Shown here: positions 1 to 6,185 of the stretch, in pieces
How positions within the stretch are numbered: position 1 is the first letter of the stretch
How the letters are laid out: each line of letters starts with the position of its first letter
Assembly: GCA_964395765.1 (NCBI GenBank)
Contig: CAYNCU010000088.1
Coordinates: 1 to 16,466, forward strand
DNA from: DATDPY01 sp964395765
GTDB lineage: Bacteria > Bacteroidota > Bacteroidia > Cytophagales > Cyclobacteriaceae
Length of the DNA: 16,466 nucleotides
Direction: 5' to 3'
Notes under the pieces: generated by a model
What the model was told of the DNA's origin: nothing
Seen by the model: the letters and a program-made list of their open reading frames with translations, nothing else
The model's database searches: none
Translations under genes and position numbers: made by a program

Positions 1-954
1 CGTTGGGGTGCCATTCGGATCGGCAACAAATCTTTTCCGGTTGGCTGCCGAAGAATAATTACTGTAAATATTGCCGGATAAGGACAAGGTCGGCATCATG
101 CTTCCCCTGGCTATTTTAATCTGGAATTGTGATGCCTCAACAGTCATATCGGCACTTTTAACCTGGGGCATGATATTTTCAGCCGTATTGTAAATGCTGT
201 CAGGAGGTAATAAATCCGGGACAATGTTGGCGGCACTTAAATCGGGTATTTTCACATCAAAGGGTTGATTGGAGGGAATAAGTAATGCCTGTTTCAATTG
301 AAGCCTGGCCAGCCGTAAATCATTTTCCGAGGATATCACCTGTACTTTATTACTTGCCAACTGAGCCTGCAGGTCCAGCTCATTGCTATAAGGCAGGGCT
401 CCCGCCTTTACTTGTTTGCTGGTAGTTTCCAGCTGGGTTTGGGTGGTATTCAACTGAACTTTCGAATTTTCCAGCAGCTCGACATCCAGGATCACATTCA
501 GGAAATCATTGGTTACCTGTAGCATGATGTCATTCTTCACCGATTCCAGGTCATATTGACTTGCCAGCAGGTTCGTCTTATCCATCTTGAGCGTATATTG
601 TTTCCGCAAACCCTGAAACAATGGGAGATCAAGGTTTCCATATGAATTCAGGGACTGAATGCGCTGGGTGGAAAACAAGTTAGTGGTCGGGTCGATCGAA
701 CGTCCCCATAAACTTGAGTAACCGCCACCTGCATTTAAAGACGGGAGCAAATTAAACTTAGACTGATTCAAAGACAACTGATCGTCTTTTACGGTTAATT
801 CTCCGTTCTGAATGGTCAGATTGTTTTTAAGGGCGAGGTTAATACAACGTTCCAGGGTCCAGACCGTATCGCTTGGAGTTTGTGCCTGAAGGATACCGGG
901 GACCAATAAAATTATTAAAGCGAAAAGTATGTTGAGCGTGGGTTTTTTTAACAT
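1..954 (-). CDS. TolC-family outer membrane efflux protein (C-terminus beyond window)
   Basis: Partial gene: 318 codons are open from an ATG at 954 to the window edge, so the C-terminus is missing. Residues 1-25 form a signal peptide (basic start MLKKPTLN, hydrophobic core, cleavage near LQAQ). The mature start, with WTLERCINLALKNNLTIQ, is the classic opening of an outer membrane efflux (OEP) repeat. A second OEP-like stretch includes ASQYDLESVKNDIMLQVTND and the helical segment around KQVKAGALPYSNELDLQAQL. Proteins of this family trimerise into an outer-membrane channel with a periplasmic alpha-barrel and work with an RND or ABC pump plus a membrane fusion protein. Those partners would be expected to the left, outside the window, so the substrate cannot be inferred. 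The 174 bases before the start show no confident promoter. Family call is firm; the exact transport system is unknown. Confidence 0.9.
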   Translation of the reverse strand, partial: MLKKPTLNILFALIILLVPGILQAQTPSDTVWTLERCINLALKNNLTIQNGELTVKDDQLSLNQSKFNLLPSLNAGGGYSSLWGRSIDPTTNLFSTQRIQSLNSYGNLDLPLFQGLRKQYTLKMDKTNLLASQYDLESVKNDIMLQVTNDFLNVILDVELLENSKVQLNTTQTQLETTSKQVKAGALPYSNELDLQAQLASNKVQVISSENDLRLARLQLKQALLIPSNQPFDVKIPDLSAANIVPDLLPPDSIYNTAENIMPQVKSADMTVEASQFQIKIARGSMMPTLSLSGNIYSNYSSAANRKRFVADPNGTPT

Positions 955-1128
955 GTCAAAATCAATTTATCCTGGTCTTTTACCTTTCTACAAGGATACG
1001 AATCAAAAAGCACGAAAAATATCAAAATATTATAAGTGGCAAAATGCTTACATGAAAGAGCATTATTTAAAATTTATTGCTTAATTTCTGCTTATTCGCA
1101 GTTTTCGCAGTCTAATATTTATCCTGTA

Positions 1129-1923
1129 TCACACTGCGATCGGCGCTTTGATGTGAGGATAAGGATCATAATTGTCCACCCTGAAATCTTCATAATGGAA
1201 GCCGAAGATATCTTTCACTCCGGGGTTAATCCATAAATCGGGAAGTTTACGGGGTTCCCGGCTAAGCTGCAACTTTGCCTGGTCAAGATGGTTCAGGTAC
1301 AAGTGGGCATCCCCGAAAGTGTGAATGAAATCGCCCGGTTCCAGGTCACAGACCTGTGCTACCATCCGGGTGAGTAAACTGTAGGAGGCAATATTAAAAG
1401 GCACCCCTAAAAATACATCGGCACTCCGCTGGTATAACTGGCATGAAAGTTTTTTCCCTGCCACATAAAACTGGAAAAAAGTATGACAGGGAGGCAATGC
1501 CATCTGGTCCACATCCGCAACGTTCCATGCATTGACGATTAATCTCCTGCTGTCCGGATTTTTTCTGATGTTCTCAATAAGTCGGGAGATCTGGTCTATT
1601 TTTCTACCATCGGTGGCCGGCCAGCTGCGCCACTGATATCCATAGACGGGGCCGAGTTCCCCTTTTTCATCTGCCCATTCATCCCAGATGGAAACACCGT
1701 TATCCTTCAGGTATTTAATATTGGTATCCCCGTTCAGAAACCAAAGAAGTTCATAAATCACTGATTTCAGGTGTACTTTTTTAGTGGTAACAAGGGGAAA
1801 ACCTTTTGAAAGATCAAAACGCATCTGGTAACCGAAAACGGAGATCGTTCCCGTTCCTGTACGGTCTGATTTACGAGTCCCGTTTTCCAGGATATGACGC
1901 ATAAGATCATGATATTGCTTCAT
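1129..1923 (-). CDS. thyA: Thymidylate synthase
   Basis: Converts dUMP to dTMP with methylenetetrahydrofolate as carbon donor and reductant, in the cytoplasm. The 264-residue length equals that of the E. coli enzyme and the numbering matches throughout. Visible residues are Arg21 (RKSDRTGTGT), the Arg126-Arg127 pair (SRRLIVNAWN), the catalytic Cys146 in LPPCHTFFQFYV, Arg166/Asp169 in QRSADVFLGVPFN, Asn177, and His207/Tyr209 in DAHLYLNH. The ends (MKQYHDLM... and ...KAPIAV) are also typical, which fixes the start. The gene is complete with nothing missing. Dihydrofolate reductase (folA), which commonly adjoins thyA, is not next to it here; downstream is the TolC-type gene after 174 bases. A good -7 box lies 18-25 bases before the start, so it probably has its own promoter. 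Confidence 0.98.
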   Translation of the reverse strand: MKQYHDLMRHILENGTRKSDRTGTGTISVFGYQMRFDLSKGFPLVTTKKVHLKSVIYELLWFLNGDTNIKYLKDNGVSIWDEWADEKGELGPVYGYQWRSWPATDGRKIDQISRLIENIRKNPDSRRLIVNAWNVADVDQMALPPCHTFFQFYVAGKKLSCQLYQRSADVFLGVPFNIASYSLLTRMVAQVCDLEPGDFIHTFGDAHLYLNHLDQAKLQLSREPRKLPDLWINPGVKDIFGFHYEDFRVDNYDPYPHIKAPIAV

Positions 1924-1929
1924 GGCTCT

Positions 1930-2014
1930 GCTTATTCCGGCAAATGTATATTCTGATCCCTAAACATAACAGTTTCTCAAAGCATTATTTATCCCCACCC
2001 CGGCTTATTCCGGC
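1930..2014. repeat. 12-bp direct repeat flanking the thyA/DUF2147 junction
   Basis: The 12-mer GCTTATTCCGGC occurs exactly at 1930-1941 and again at 2003-2014, 73 bases apart. One copy overlaps the stop codon of the DUF2147 gene; the other sits just before the thyA start and touches its candidate -7 box. A 12-base perfect repeat within 85 bases is not expected by chance, but no function is evident. It could be a small duplication or a scar of past recombination. Confidence 0.55.
1941..1948 (-). promoter_or_regulatory. Candidate Bacteroidota -7 box for thyA
   Basis: Read on the minus strand, the sequence is TACATTTG, an exact match to the Bacteroidota -7 consensus TAnnTTTG. It lies 17 bases before the thyA ATG, giving an inferred leader of only about 10-15 bases. 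The -33 region at a suitable distance (around 1968-1972) is only weakly TTG-like, so the call rests mainly on the -7 box. Confidence 0.4.
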
Positions 2015-2427
2015 CGTGTCCAGTATTGGGTCTTGCCGATCAATGAAAAGCCGATATAACCGCGGACCTTGAGGCTTCCGTCATCCAGTAATTTCAGGTA
2101 GCAGGAATAGGTATTTCCATCGCGGGGATTATAGATTTGGCCATCTTCCCAGGTCTTATCACCCTTATAACTGAAGCCGTTTAAAATATTGAGTCCCATC
2201 AGCCCCCTTTTTTGAAGTATTTCATCGGGGTTGTGTTTATCCAGCTTGGGATGACCGTCTTCGGTAGGGTTCTTAAGCCAGATTATTTTACCGCAAAATT
2301 TATCATCACAATGGTAAATTTCAATTTTTGCGTCCTTTTCGCCATTGTACCAGGTACCCAGGATAACATCTCCGTCCACCGACGGTTTTATAAGTAGCAT
2401 AAATAATGAAATTGTGATTCCCAGCAT
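2005..2427 (-). CDS. Secreted DUF2147 family protein
   Basis: A 140-residue protein with a hydrophobic N-terminus (residues 1-16) followed by a small beta-rich domain. The pattern ILGTWYNGEKDAKIEIY, then a Cys40-Cys45 pair in HCDDKFCGKIIWLKNP, then GLNILNGF, YNPRDGNTYSCYLKL and VRGYIGFSLIGKTQYWTR, is characteristic of DUF2147. The family is common in Bacteroidota and Proteobacteria, is presumed extracytoplasmic, and has no established biochemical role. The signal peptide is odd because it lacks basic residues before the hydrophobic stretch. In the same frame an in-frame stop lies a short way upstream and no ATG, GTG or TTG is available, so this ATG is the best start. It lies 81 bases upstream of thyA on the same strand, but thyA appears to have its own promoter, so co-transcription is uncertain. 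Confidence 0.85.
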   Translation of the reverse strand: MLGITISLFMLLIKPSVDGDVILGTWYNGEKDAKIEIYHCDDKFCGKIIWLKNPTEDGHPKLDKHNPDEILQKRGLMGLNILNGFSYKGDKTWEDGQIYNPRDGNTYSCYLKLLDDGSLKVRGYIGFSLIGKTQYWTRPE

Positions 2428-2731
2428 GTTAGTATTAATTACCTCAATAAAAAATTTAAGTATTTATTAAATTGCATTTTTAAAAATATGAAGAATTTGA
2501 ATAATTCCAAGTTCGGCCGGTCCTGACAAAGGTTTCCCTGAATAGCAGGAATTGCCCTGTAAAATATTAAAAATGTGCGAATTAATAAAAGATAAGCGCT
2601 TTTTGTAGCTTTACCCCTTCATGTCCTTCAAATCGGCGCCAGAGAAGGAAATTCGCGAGGATTATTTGATAAAATGAAGAAATTCGCGGTTACAATTTTG
2701 AATTTACCCGTATAAAAACCTGAATGCTGTA
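2428..2731. other. Divergent intergenic region between DUF2147 and sigma factor genes
   Basis: These 304 bases separate two divergently transcribed genes and should contain both promoters. The left part (2440-2500) is very AT-rich. On the plus strand a one-mismatch -7 box, CAATTTTG, lies at 2693-2700 with a TTTG at 2665-2668; the 24-base gap is somewhat long. Two copies of GAAATTCGCG lie just upstream (listed separately). A 13-codon open frame (2674-2715) begins MKKFAVTIL but stops before the sigma gene. No RNA gene or strong hairpin was seen. Confidence 0.5.
2648..2688 (+). promoter_or_regulatory. Paired 10-bp direct repeat upstream of the sigma factor gene (candidate operator)
   Basis: GAAATTCGCG occurs at 2648-2657 and again at 2679-2688, both in the plus orientation with a 31-base period, close to three helical turns, so both copies would face the same side of DNA. 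The second copy ends 4 bases before a possible -7 box (2693-2700) of the sigma gene. The exact repeat is seen directly; an operator or activator role is inferred. Confidence 0.4.
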
Positions 2732-3271
2732 ATGAAAGACAGTGAGGTACTAGACAGAATTGCCAGGGGTGATGAATCAGCCCTTGAATTTCTGTATAAG
2801 AAATACTACCGGATGATGACCAAAATGGTCCTGTCCAATAGTGGTACCGAGGATGAGGCGAGGGATGTATACCAGGATGCCCTTATCGTTTTTTGGGAGA
2901 AGGCCCGGAGAGGCGACCTGGTAATGACCTCGAAGATCAGCACCTTCATTTACAGCATATGTCTGAATCTTTGGAGAAAAGAGCTTGACCGGAAAAGCAA
3001 GCTTTCCAATGAAGAAAAAGAAAATAGTGAGTTCATTGAATATGAAAAACAGGAACGAATCAAAGTGATTCATGACTGTCTTGATGAATTGGGAGAGACC
3101 TGTAAAAAAATATTAATGTATTATTATTTTGACGGGTTATCCATGAATGAAATTGCCGATAAGCTTGGATATGCCAATACCGATACGGCAAAAACGAAGA
3201 AATATAAATGCAAAAAGAGGCTCGATGAACTGGTAAAGTCCAGGTATTCAGCCGGTGATTTTATGGATTGA
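2732..3271 (+). CDS. ECF-type RNA polymerase sigma factor
   Basis: A 179-residue sigma-70-family factor with the two-domain layout of the ECF group. Region 2 spans about residues 15-80 (FLYKKYYRMM, EDEARDVYQDALIVFWEKA, then STFIYSICLNLWRKELDR). Region 4 spans about 110-170 (CLDELGETCKKILMYYYFDGLSMNEIADKLGY, then a helix-turn-helix tail KTKKYKCKKRLDEL). It would direct RNA polymerase to a small set of promoters when released from an inhibitor. The next gene begins 6 bases after its stop and encodes a membrane protein with a short cytoplasmic N-terminus, as expected for an anti-sigma factor. The ATG is preceded by no other plausible start. ECF factors often activate their own promoter, but no bipartite ECF promoter could be identified confidently here. 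Which signal it answers to is not visible. Confidence 0.93.
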   Translation: MKDSEVLDRIARGDESALEFLYKKYYRMMTKMVLSNSGTEDEARDVYQDALIVFWEKARRGDLVMTSKISTFIYSICLNLWRKELDRKSKLSNEEKENSEFIEYEKQERIKVIHDCLDELGETCKKILMYYYFDGLSMNEIADKLGYANTDTAKTKKYKCKKRLDELVKSRYSAGDFMD

Positions 3272-3277
3272 AATACG

Positions 3278-4192
3278 ATGGCAGAGAATTTAGAATATAA
3301 CAACCTGATTGAGGATTACCTGAAGGGAAATTTATCCGAGCAGGATAAAGCGGCATTTGAAAAACAATTAAATGTCGACTCTTCCCTGAGAAGTGAGTTC
3401 GAAATCCAGAAAGATATTGTTTCGGCTATCAGGAATGCGAGGAAGGCGGAAATCAAATTTTCCCTTGCTTCCGTACATGTTCCCTGGTATTATATGATCT
3501 CTACCGGCTGGAAAATCGCAGCCACAGTCAGCTTGATCACCGTTGCAGGCGCGGGAACTTTTTATGCTTACCATCATCATGCAAAGCCGGAGAATAAGCA
3601 AACGGTAATTACCACAGAGCCGGGTAACAGCGGAAACAAGGTTCCTGAATCCATCGTCCCTGTTGAACCGGAAAAGAATAAATCGGCAGCACCGGATACT
3701 GTGAATGTGAAAAACCGTGAGAATGATGCCGGACGGCTCAGGAACAAAACAGTTACTGCCATTCAGCCTTCGGAAAACAAAAAGAAAGAAAATACAGAAG
3801 TTGTACCCCCTCAGGTAAATGTGCCGCAGCCGGAAATGGATCAGAGTGCCGGCGATAATAGTGAAAATGATTTATCCGTCAATGTACCGGATGAATTAAA
3901 TCCCTCGCTACCGAAAACCGAAGATAAAGTCCTGTCGGTCAATACGGTCAAAACCAAGGATTACCATTTCAATTACAGCTTCAGCGAAGGAAAGCTTAAA
4001 CTATATGGCGACTTTTCCGGAAACCCCTATAAAATTCTGGAAATCAACTCCACCACAGGAAAGAAATATTTCCTCCTCTATAATGAAAATTATTACTACC
4101 TGAATCAGAACACTGGAGAAATTAAAGCCCTGGAAAAAGTCACCGATCAGGGCCTGATCGACGAATTGAATATTCTGAATAATAATAAATAA
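3278..4192 (+). CDS. Probable membrane-anchored anti-sigma factor, no zinc motif
   Basis: A 304-residue single-pass membrane protein encoded directly after the ECF sigma factor. Residues 1-75 are cytoplasmic and acidic/helical (NLIEDYLKGNLSEQDKAAFEKQL), a pattern typical of anti-sigma N-termini in Bacteroidota. A transmembrane helix lies at about 78-97. Residues 101-225 form a Pro/Asn/Glu/Lys-rich, low-complexity periplasmic linker. Residues 226-304 look like a small beta-rich globular domain (HFNYSFSEGKLKLYGDF, ending IDELNILNNNK). The protein contains no cysteine, so the HxxxCxxC zinc anti-sigma motif is absent, and I see no FecR-type domain. Role as sensor/inhibitor of the adjacent sigma factor is inferred from position and topology. 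The C-terminal domain was not recognised and may be the signal-receiving part. Transcription ends at the terminator 20 bases beyond the stop. Confidence 0.7.
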   Translation: MAENLEYNNLIEDYLKGNLSEQDKAAFEKQLNVDSSLRSEFEIQKDIVSAIRNARKAEIKFSLASVHVPWYYMISTGWKIAATVSLITVAGAGTFYAYHHHAKPENKQTVITTEPGNSGNKVPESIVPVEPEKNKSAAPDTVNVKNRENDAGRLRNKTVTAIQPSENKKKENTEVVPPQVNVPQPEMDQSAGDNSENDLSVNVPDELNPSLPKTEDKVLSVNTVKTKDYHFNYSFSEGKLKLYGDFSGNPYKILEINSTTGKKYFLLYNENYYYLNQNTGEIKALEKVTDQGLIDELNILNNNK

Positions 4193-4212
4193 AGAGCAAC
4201 ACGGCCTTTCAG

Positions 4213-4247
4213 AACCCGCTTGATTTTGTATTAAAGCGGGTTTTTTT
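4213..4247 (+). terminator. Intrinsic terminator after the sigma/anti-sigma pair
   Basis: AACCCGCTT (4213-4221) pairs perfectly with AAGCGGGTT (4234-4242) around a 12-base loop and runs into seven T residues (4241-4247). It lies 21 bases after the anti-sigma stop and separates that operon from ftsX. Confidence 0.92.
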
Positions 4248-4277
4248 ATCCCCTTTTTAAAATACGTTGTGATATGT

Positions 4278-4285
4278 TAATTTTG
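4278..4285 (+). promoter_or_regulatory. Candidate -7 box for the ftsX cluster
   Basis: TAATTTTG matches the Bacteroidota -7 consensus TAnnTTTG exactly, lies between the upstream terminator and the ftsX start, and has a T-run (4254-4258) near the expected -33 position rather than a clear TTG. Transcription would be expected to start around 4289-4293, leaving a leader of only a few bases before the TTG start codon at 4297. Confidence 0.5.
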
Positions 4286-4296
4286 AAATCAAAAAT

Positions 4297-5193
4297 TTGG
4301 CCGAGGAAATCAAATACAGGAAAAAGAAAAAACTGGGAAGTTACCCATACCTCAGTGTTGTCTTCAGTATTTCCCTGGCACTCTTTGTAATCGGTTTATT
4401 CGGGATTCTGATCTTTCAGGCCAATAAACTCATTTCGCTTGTCCGTGAAAACATTGAAGTACAGGTATTCCTGAATAAGAATATCTCTGAAAATGATATT
4501 ATCAGGGTACGAAATGTCCTTTCGAATGCCAATTATATCGCGAAAAGCGGAAACCAGCCTGCCATAAAATTCATTTCCAGGAAGGAAGCCGCAAAAATGT
4601 TCATTAAAGAAACCGGTGAGGATTTCAGTGAATTTCTGGATGAAAACCCTTTACGGGATACCTATGTCATCCATCTTTTGCCCGGATACCAGCAATCGGA
4701 TTCGCTGACCATGATAAAAAAACAGCTTGAGGCGGTTCCCGGTATTTCCGATGTGCAGTACATTGAATCCTTAATCGAATCCATCAATAAAAATATTACC
4801 AAAATCAGCCTGATTTTACTTGGGATAACCGTAATCCTGCTCTTTATTGTTGTTATTCTGATAAACAACACGATTAAACTTGCCATGTTTTCACAACGTT
4901 TCCTGATCCGGAGTATGCAACTGGTCGGAGCTAAATCTTCGTTCATTACCTGGCCTTTCCTGAAACGATCCATCTTCCATGGAGGCAGCGGTGGAATCAT
5001 TTCCTCCCTCGTCCTTTATTCCCTCCTGGTTTACGCCGGCCATAAAATTGAAGGGCTTAACAGGTTAAATGATGTTAATGATCTCCTGTTTGTGTTCGGT
5101 GGAATCACAATTCTTGGGATTATTATAGCTTTTTTTAGTACTTTAAGGGCTATAAAAAAATATTTGAAAATGTCGCTTGACGAATTATATTAA
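4297..5193 (+). CDS. ftsX: Cell division ABC-transporter-like permease FtsX (TTG start)
   Basis: A 298-residue inner-membrane protein with the FtsX layout: basic cytoplasmic N-terminus (KYRKKKK), transmembrane helix at 20-42, a periplasmic domain at 45-165, then helices at about 170-190, 226-247 and 263-283. The motif MQLVGAKSSFITWPFLKRS (207-225) is the signature segment of the FtsX permease domain. FtsX pairs with the ATPase FtsE to transmit ATP hydrolysis across the membrane and control peptidoglycan hydrolases at the septum; ftsE is not in this window. The start must be the TTG at 4297: a TGA lies in frame at 4270-4272 with no ATG or GTG between, and the first internal ATG is only at residue 101, after the first helix. 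The downstream DUF3098 gene follows after 5 bases. Confidence 0.93.
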   Translation: MAEEIKYRKKKKLGSYPYLSVVFSISLALFVIGLFGILIFQANKLISLVRENIEVQVFLNKNISENDIIRVRNVLSNANYIAKSGNQPAIKFISRKEAAKMFIKETGEDFSEFLDENPLRDTYVIHLLPGYQQSDSLTMIKKQLEAVPGISDVQYIESLIESINKNITKISLILLGITVILLFIVVILINNTIKLAMFSQRFLIRSMQLVGAKSSFITWPFLKRSIFHGGSGGIISSLVLYSLLVYAGHKIEGLNRLNDVNDLLFVFGGITILGIIIAFFSTLRAIKKYLKMSLDELY

Positions 5194-5198
5194 AAACC

Positions 5199-5414
5199 AT
5201 GAACGATAACAAAAGCAAACTGGCATTTAATACTACCAACTACATTCTTATGATCATCGGGATCGTGATCCTGGCCATTGGTTTTTTTATCATGACACTT
5301 GATAATCATACCTATGGTTTCGGCTTTTTGGGATTGACCCTGGGTCCTTTAATTGTAGTGTTCGGTTTTATTTTCGAAATCGTTGCCATCCTGTTCCGCG
5401 GGAAGAAAAATTAA
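5199..5414 (+). CDS. DUF3098 small membrane protein
   Basis: A 71-residue protein with two transmembrane helices (about 14-33 and 45-66) separated by the short loop LDNHTYGFG, and a basic C-terminal tail (FRGKKN). The sequence start KLAFNTTNYILMIIGIVILAIGFFIM is diagnostic of the DUF3098 family. This family is found almost only in Bacteroidota and is encoded directly after ftsX, as here (5 bases apart). Function is unknown; conserved coupling suggests a role with FtsX or in wall synthesis. I infer co-transcription with ftsX. Confidence 0.9.
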   Translation: MNDNKSKLAFNTTNYILMIIGIVILAIGFFIMTLDNHTYGFGFLGLTLGPLIVVFGFIFEIVAILFRGKKN

Positions 5415-5507
5415 AAGAAATTCACGGAGAATCCGGGATCTATTTTGCCAAAAATTACAGTACGAAGTTCAATGGCTCAACGGGTATAAATTTCCAATTT
5501 CACTGAG

Positions 5508-6185
5508 ATGAAAGTAACTGAAAATGAATCCAATCCGGGAAATGTTCTGTTCATTGATAAACCGCTGGAATGGACTTCTTTTGATATTGTAAAAAAAATC
5601 AGGACAATTCTGAAGGTTAAAAAAGCAGGGCATGCGGGAACACTGGACCCGCTGGCGACCGGCTTACTGATTGTATGCACGGGCAGGAAAACAAAAGAAA
5701 TCAGTAAATATCAAAACCTGCCGAAAGAATATACGGGCATGTTTGTACTGGGTGAGTCGAGACCTTCCTGTGACCGTGAAACTCCGGTTACCATGATGAA
5801 AGATATTTCCGGGATTACCCGTGAGATGGTATTGGAAACAGCATCGCTTTTCAAAGGAGAAATTCTCCAGGTTCCCCCCGCCTATTCCGCTATTAAACAA
5901 GGCGGAAAACCGGTTTACCGCCTGGCCAGGAAAGGAGAAAAGATTGAACTCAGTCCCAGGAAAGTAACGATCCATGAATTCGAAATCACAGCGATTGAAC
6001 TTCCCAGGATTTATTTCCGGATCCTTACTTCAAAGGGATTTTATGTGCGAAGCCTTGTGCGGGATTTCGGGGAAAAACTTCTATGTGGTGCCAGCCTGCA
6101 TGCGCTCCGGAGAACCCGTATCGGTGAATATTCTATTGAAAAGGCAATAGCAATAAATCAATTAACAGCCGAAACCGTTTTATGA
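5508..6185 (+). CDS. truB: tRNA pseudouridine-55 synthase TruB
   Basis: Isomerises uridine 55 in the T-loop of tRNA to pseudouridine. The 225-residue protein has the catalytic motif GHAGTLDPLATGLL with nucleophile Asp47, the opening FIDKPLEWTSFDIV, the conserved segment QVPPAYSAIKQGGKPVYRLARKG (121-143; PPAYSAIK is the core), and the C-terminal active-site motif SKGFYVRSLVRDFG (175-188). It lacks the C-terminal PUA domain of E. coli TruB (about 314 residues), as is usual for short bacterial forms. The segment GESRPSCDRETP (82-93) replaces the family's more usual GATTPSxDxETE form, but the key Asp-Arg-Glu-Thr pattern remains. Its last 4 bases overlap the start of ribF, so the two are translationally coupled. 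It follows DUF3098 after 93 bases; the expected intervening uppP gene is absent. Confidence 0.97.
   Translation: MKVTENESNPGNVLFIDKPLEWTSFDIVKKIRTILKVKKAGHAGTLDPLATGLLIVCTGRKTKEISKYQNLPKEYTGMFVLGESRPSCDRETPVTMMKDISGITREMVLETASLFKGEILQVPPAYSAIKQGGKPVYRLARKGEKIELSPRKVTIHEFEITAIELPRIYFRILTSKGFYVRSLVRDFGEKLLCGASLHALRRTRIGEYSIEKAIAINQLTAETVL

Noticed and set aside
1096..1110. Doubled TTCGCAG downstream of thyA, as a terminator
   Set aside because: It is a direct, not inverted, repeat and cannot form a hairpin; no T-run follows on the minus strand.
2674..2715. A 13-codon open frame (MKKFAVTIL...) just before the sigma gene, as a leader peptide
   Set aside because: It resembles the beginning of a signal peptide but stops after 13 codons, overlaps the repeat and possible -7 box, and has no run of regulatory codons.
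4662..5000. A 112-codon open frame on the minus strand within ftsX
   Set aside because: It overlaps a well-supported gene and its amino-acid pattern looks like antisense translation.
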